Assembly: GCF_028816455.1 (NCBI RefSeq) | Contig: NZ_CP118246.1 | Location: forward strand, 2,041,001-2,105,000 | DNA length: 64,000 nt | From: Devosia algicola | GTDB lineage: Bacteria > Pseudomonadota > Alphaproteobacteria > Rhizobiales > Devosiaceae | Direction of reading: 5' to 3' | Shown: positions 59,995 through 64,000 of the stretch, in pieces | Layout of the letters: every line of letters starts with the position of its first letter | Numbering within the stretch: position 1 is the first letter of the stretch | Notes under the pieces: model-generated | What the model saw: the letters and a program-made list of their open reading frames with translations, nothing else | Database searches by the model: none | What the model was told of the DNA's origin: nothing | Made by a program: the position numbers and the translations under genes

Positions 59995-61113
59995 ATGACC
60001 TATAATTCAATGCCAATTCGCGCTCTCGCGGTCATTATCATTTCACTTATTTTGGGCTTGGCCAATATCGACGCCACGCTGGCCCAAACTTCTACGCCAA
60101 ACGAGGGCACCCCCAACCAGGCCCGCGACTGACGGTTGGCGTATACGAAAGCCCCCTTTGTCATGATCGATGGTGATCAGGTCTCCGGCATGGCCATCGA
60201 TCTATGGCAATCATTCGCCCAAAACCTCAATCTTGAATATGACTATAAACCGTTTGAAAAGCTGAGTGATCTGGTCGATGCGACGGCGGAAAATCAGGTC
60301 AACGTCGCCGTGACCAATTTGACAGTCACCGAGGATCGCGCCGCCCGCATTGATTTCACCCAGCCTTGGTTCGATGCCGGCTTGCGTATTATGGTCAATG
60401 AGGATCAGGGTCCCGGTCTTACGGGACTATGGGCGGGACTGCGCGATTCAGGCTATCTGCAGGCCTATGGCTGGCTTGCATTGGTCATCGTGCTGGCAAC
60501 TGTCGGTTTCACCTTCTTTGACCGCCGATTTGACAAGAATTTTACCAGACACTGGCCTGCGGGACTGGCGGAAAGTTTTTATACAGTCATGTCCATCGCG
60601 ACCTCTGGCCGGCCCCCTTCCCGCAAAAATCTCTTCGGGTGGCTTGGCCGCTTTTGGCAAGGCATATGGCTGGTTTGCGGCATTGCGGTTTTCGCCTATG
60701 TGACCTCCAGTATTACTAGCGTTATGACCACTCTTTCTCTCAACAATCACATTCACAGTCTTGATGATTTGGCTGGAAAGACCATCGGCGTCGCCCAGGG
60801 CAGCACAGCCCAGAGCTTTATTCAGGCGGCAAACCTGACCGCAGTGCCGTTCAGCGGCATGACCGAGTTGGCAAAGGCACTGACTGATGGCAAAATTGAT
60901 GCCTTGATTGGCGACAAGCCTGTACTCGAATATTATGCCCATATCCATCCCGAACTGCCGCTGTCGGTTGTGGGCAGTGTCTTTCATCCCGACAAATATG
61001 CCTTCGCGCTGTCGCCCGACACGGTTCTGCGCAAGGCACTGACGGTAGAGGTGGTCGGCGCTCACGAGGATGGGCTGTTAGGCGATTTGAACAGGAAGTA
61101 TTTCGGCGAGTAA
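59995..61113 (+). CDS. Ionotropic-glutamate-receptor-like channel protein, two frame breaks
   Basis: Protein of about 372 residues combining a periplasmic binding domain split by a pore domain. Order: signal peptide (ALAVIIISLILGLANI), first half-lobe VGVYES and IDGDQVSGMAIDLWQSF, three hydrophobic pore segments (LALVIVLATVGFTFF, a re-entrant part, IWLVCGIAVFAYVTSSITSV), second lobe TIGVAQGSTAQSFI to DLNRKYFGE. GluR0-like prokaryotic channels carry a TVGYGD filter; here the site reads SIATSGRPPSRKN. Breaks lie near 60110-60120 and at a run of five C (60152-60156). A ligand-gated role is inferred. Confidence 0.7.
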
Positions 61114-61418
61114 ATTCTCTGGTTCACCGGACGAGTACCCTCACGGAGCCATTAGCAGGCGCTTAAACACCCGCGCCCAGCCAGATCAGATCATCGCCAA
61201 TTATGGTTATCGCCATCATATCGCGAAATTGGCATCCGCGGTTTGACTTCATTGCTTTCGTTGGCTTGCAGGCTCAAAGGGGCGGGCAGATTTTGCAGAG
61301 GCCATTGGATGGATATAGCGGCGCTCGAGGGCATTCCCTTCGCTCGGTGCTTAAGCAGCGCGCCTTTTGCGCGTTATCTACATGGGGGATTTGGCTATAT
61401 TTTGGGGTTTTTGGGCAC
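61114..61418. other. Intergenic region between channel gene and rRNA terminator
   Basis: No gene, repeat or RNA element recognised in this 300-base stretch. It separates the plus-strand channel gene from the convergent rRNA operon. Confidence 0.5.
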
Positions 61419-61456
61419 AAAAAAGCCCCGTCAGTTTTCACTGGCGGGGTTTTTGA
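61419..61456 (-). terminator. Rho-independent terminator of the rRNA operon
   Basis: AAAAAGCCCCGTCAG / CTGGCGGGGTTTTT makes a 9-bp stem (one G-U pair) with A and T tracts on opposite sides, so it can stop transcription from both directions. It lies about 37 bases after the 5S rRNA end. Confidence 0.85.
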
Positions 61457-61493
61457 TTTCGAGATTGTAAAGAGACTGAGCTGTTTTTGGCAG

Positions 61494-61609
61494 ACCTGGC
61501 GGCGACCTACTCTCCCAAGCCTTAAGACTTAGTACCATCGGCGCAGCGGTGTTTAACGGTCGAGTTCGGGATGGGATCGGGTTTTGAGCATCGCGCAAAA
61601 ACCACCAGA
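61494..61609 (-). rRNA. rrf: 5S ribosomal RNA
   Basis: The minus strand reads TCTGGTGGTTTTTGCGCGAT, followed by CCCGATCCCATCCCGAACTC (the conserved 5S loop), ATGGTACTAAGTCTTAAGGC and GGGAGAGTAGGTCGCCGCCA. The 5' TCTGGTGG pairs with CCGCCAGG at the 3' end. The ends are estimated to within a few bases. It follows the 23S by about 250 bases, as is usual. Confidence 0.95.
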
Positions 61610-61856
61610 TCGGCGAAAAACAGCTGAGGTGAATTCTGGTTATATTATTTGGACCTACGCTTTCCCATGCAAGAAGCGTTGGTCTGGTGTTTTTGTGACC
61701 GATGTTTTCGACAATGCGTATCAGGTCTTTCATCAGCGCTCCTGGAGGAGCGCAGCGAACGACCCCGGCCAACTTTTTGGCCGCCCCACCGGCGGGTCTT
61801 TGACCCGTGAGGCAGAGAGATGGTAACGGCAAGGCCGTTACGAGCATTGATTAATG

Positions 61857-64000
<2,144 letters not shown>

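Overview
The window looks like a chromosomal segment of an alphaproteobacterium, most likely Hyphomicrobiales and possibly Devosia-like. The reasons are the 23S/5S rRNA sequence, the moderately GC-rich coding sequence, the frequent TTG and GTG starts behind clear Shine-Dalgarno sites, and the many carbohydrate ABC importers paired with Gfo/Idh, SDR, GntR, DeoR and LacI proteins. The family-level placement is inference.

Layout. 0-9.6 kb: the end of an oligopeptide-type ABC importer (oppC-D-F), an M14-type deacylase, SDR and Gfo/Idh oxidoreductases, a phosphogluconate-dehydrogenase-like protein, a TIM-barrel isomerase, a FadR-type regulator and an alcohol dehydrogenase. Two copies of an operator-like repeat link the regulator to its neighbours. 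9.7-11.3 kb: an IS481-type element and a truncated phage integrase. 11.4-13.7 kb: acetaldehyde dehydrogenase, a 4-hydroxy-2-oxovalerate aldolase with an internal deletion, and an SDR. 13.7-27.1 kb: an amino-sugar (probably galactosamine-type) uptake and catabolism locus. It holds a DeoR regulator, a GH4 glycosidase, a cupin, two tandem polysaccharide deacetylases, a sugar ABC importer, a KbaZ/GatZ-type aldolase subunit, an AgaS-like SIS protein and a PfkB kinase. 27.4-29.7 kb: a small, intact, more GC-rich module (LysR, sulfotransferase-family protein, NTF2-like protein). 29.8-37.4 kb: a curli-type amyloid cluster with four curlin-repeat proteins, CsgF, CsgG and an AprI/SH3-like secreted protein, lying between an IS5-type relic and a complete IS5-type element (37.4-38.3 kb). 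38.7-44.2 kb: a second sugar ABC importer with a sulfatase and a LacI regulator. 44.4-59.3 kb: surface polysaccharide synthesis, with a CapD/PglF-like dehydratase, epimerase, initiating sugar transferase, glycosyltransferases, flippase, polymerase, a DUF2793 protein and a wbpA-wbpB-wbpE-wbpD operon followed by a decayed wbpI. 60-61.1 kb: an ionotropic-glutamate-receptor-like channel protein. 61.4-64 kb: the 3' end of an rRNA operon on the minus strand (terminator, 5S, most of the 23S).

The most striking feature is a recurrent one-base frameshift. About twenty genes are broken exactly at the hexamer AGGCTC (GAGCCT), and deleting one base to give AGCTC (GAGCT) restores a family-typical protein each time. 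The same extra base appears in the 23S rRNA gene, and a second class of indels sits in homopolymers. Both point to a motif-dependent consensus error, perhaps over modified DNA, more than to mass gene decay. Genes are therefore described as joined reading frames with each break noted. True decay also exists: the aldolase deletion, the wbpI remnant, the integrase and glycosyltransferase fragments, and the IS relic.
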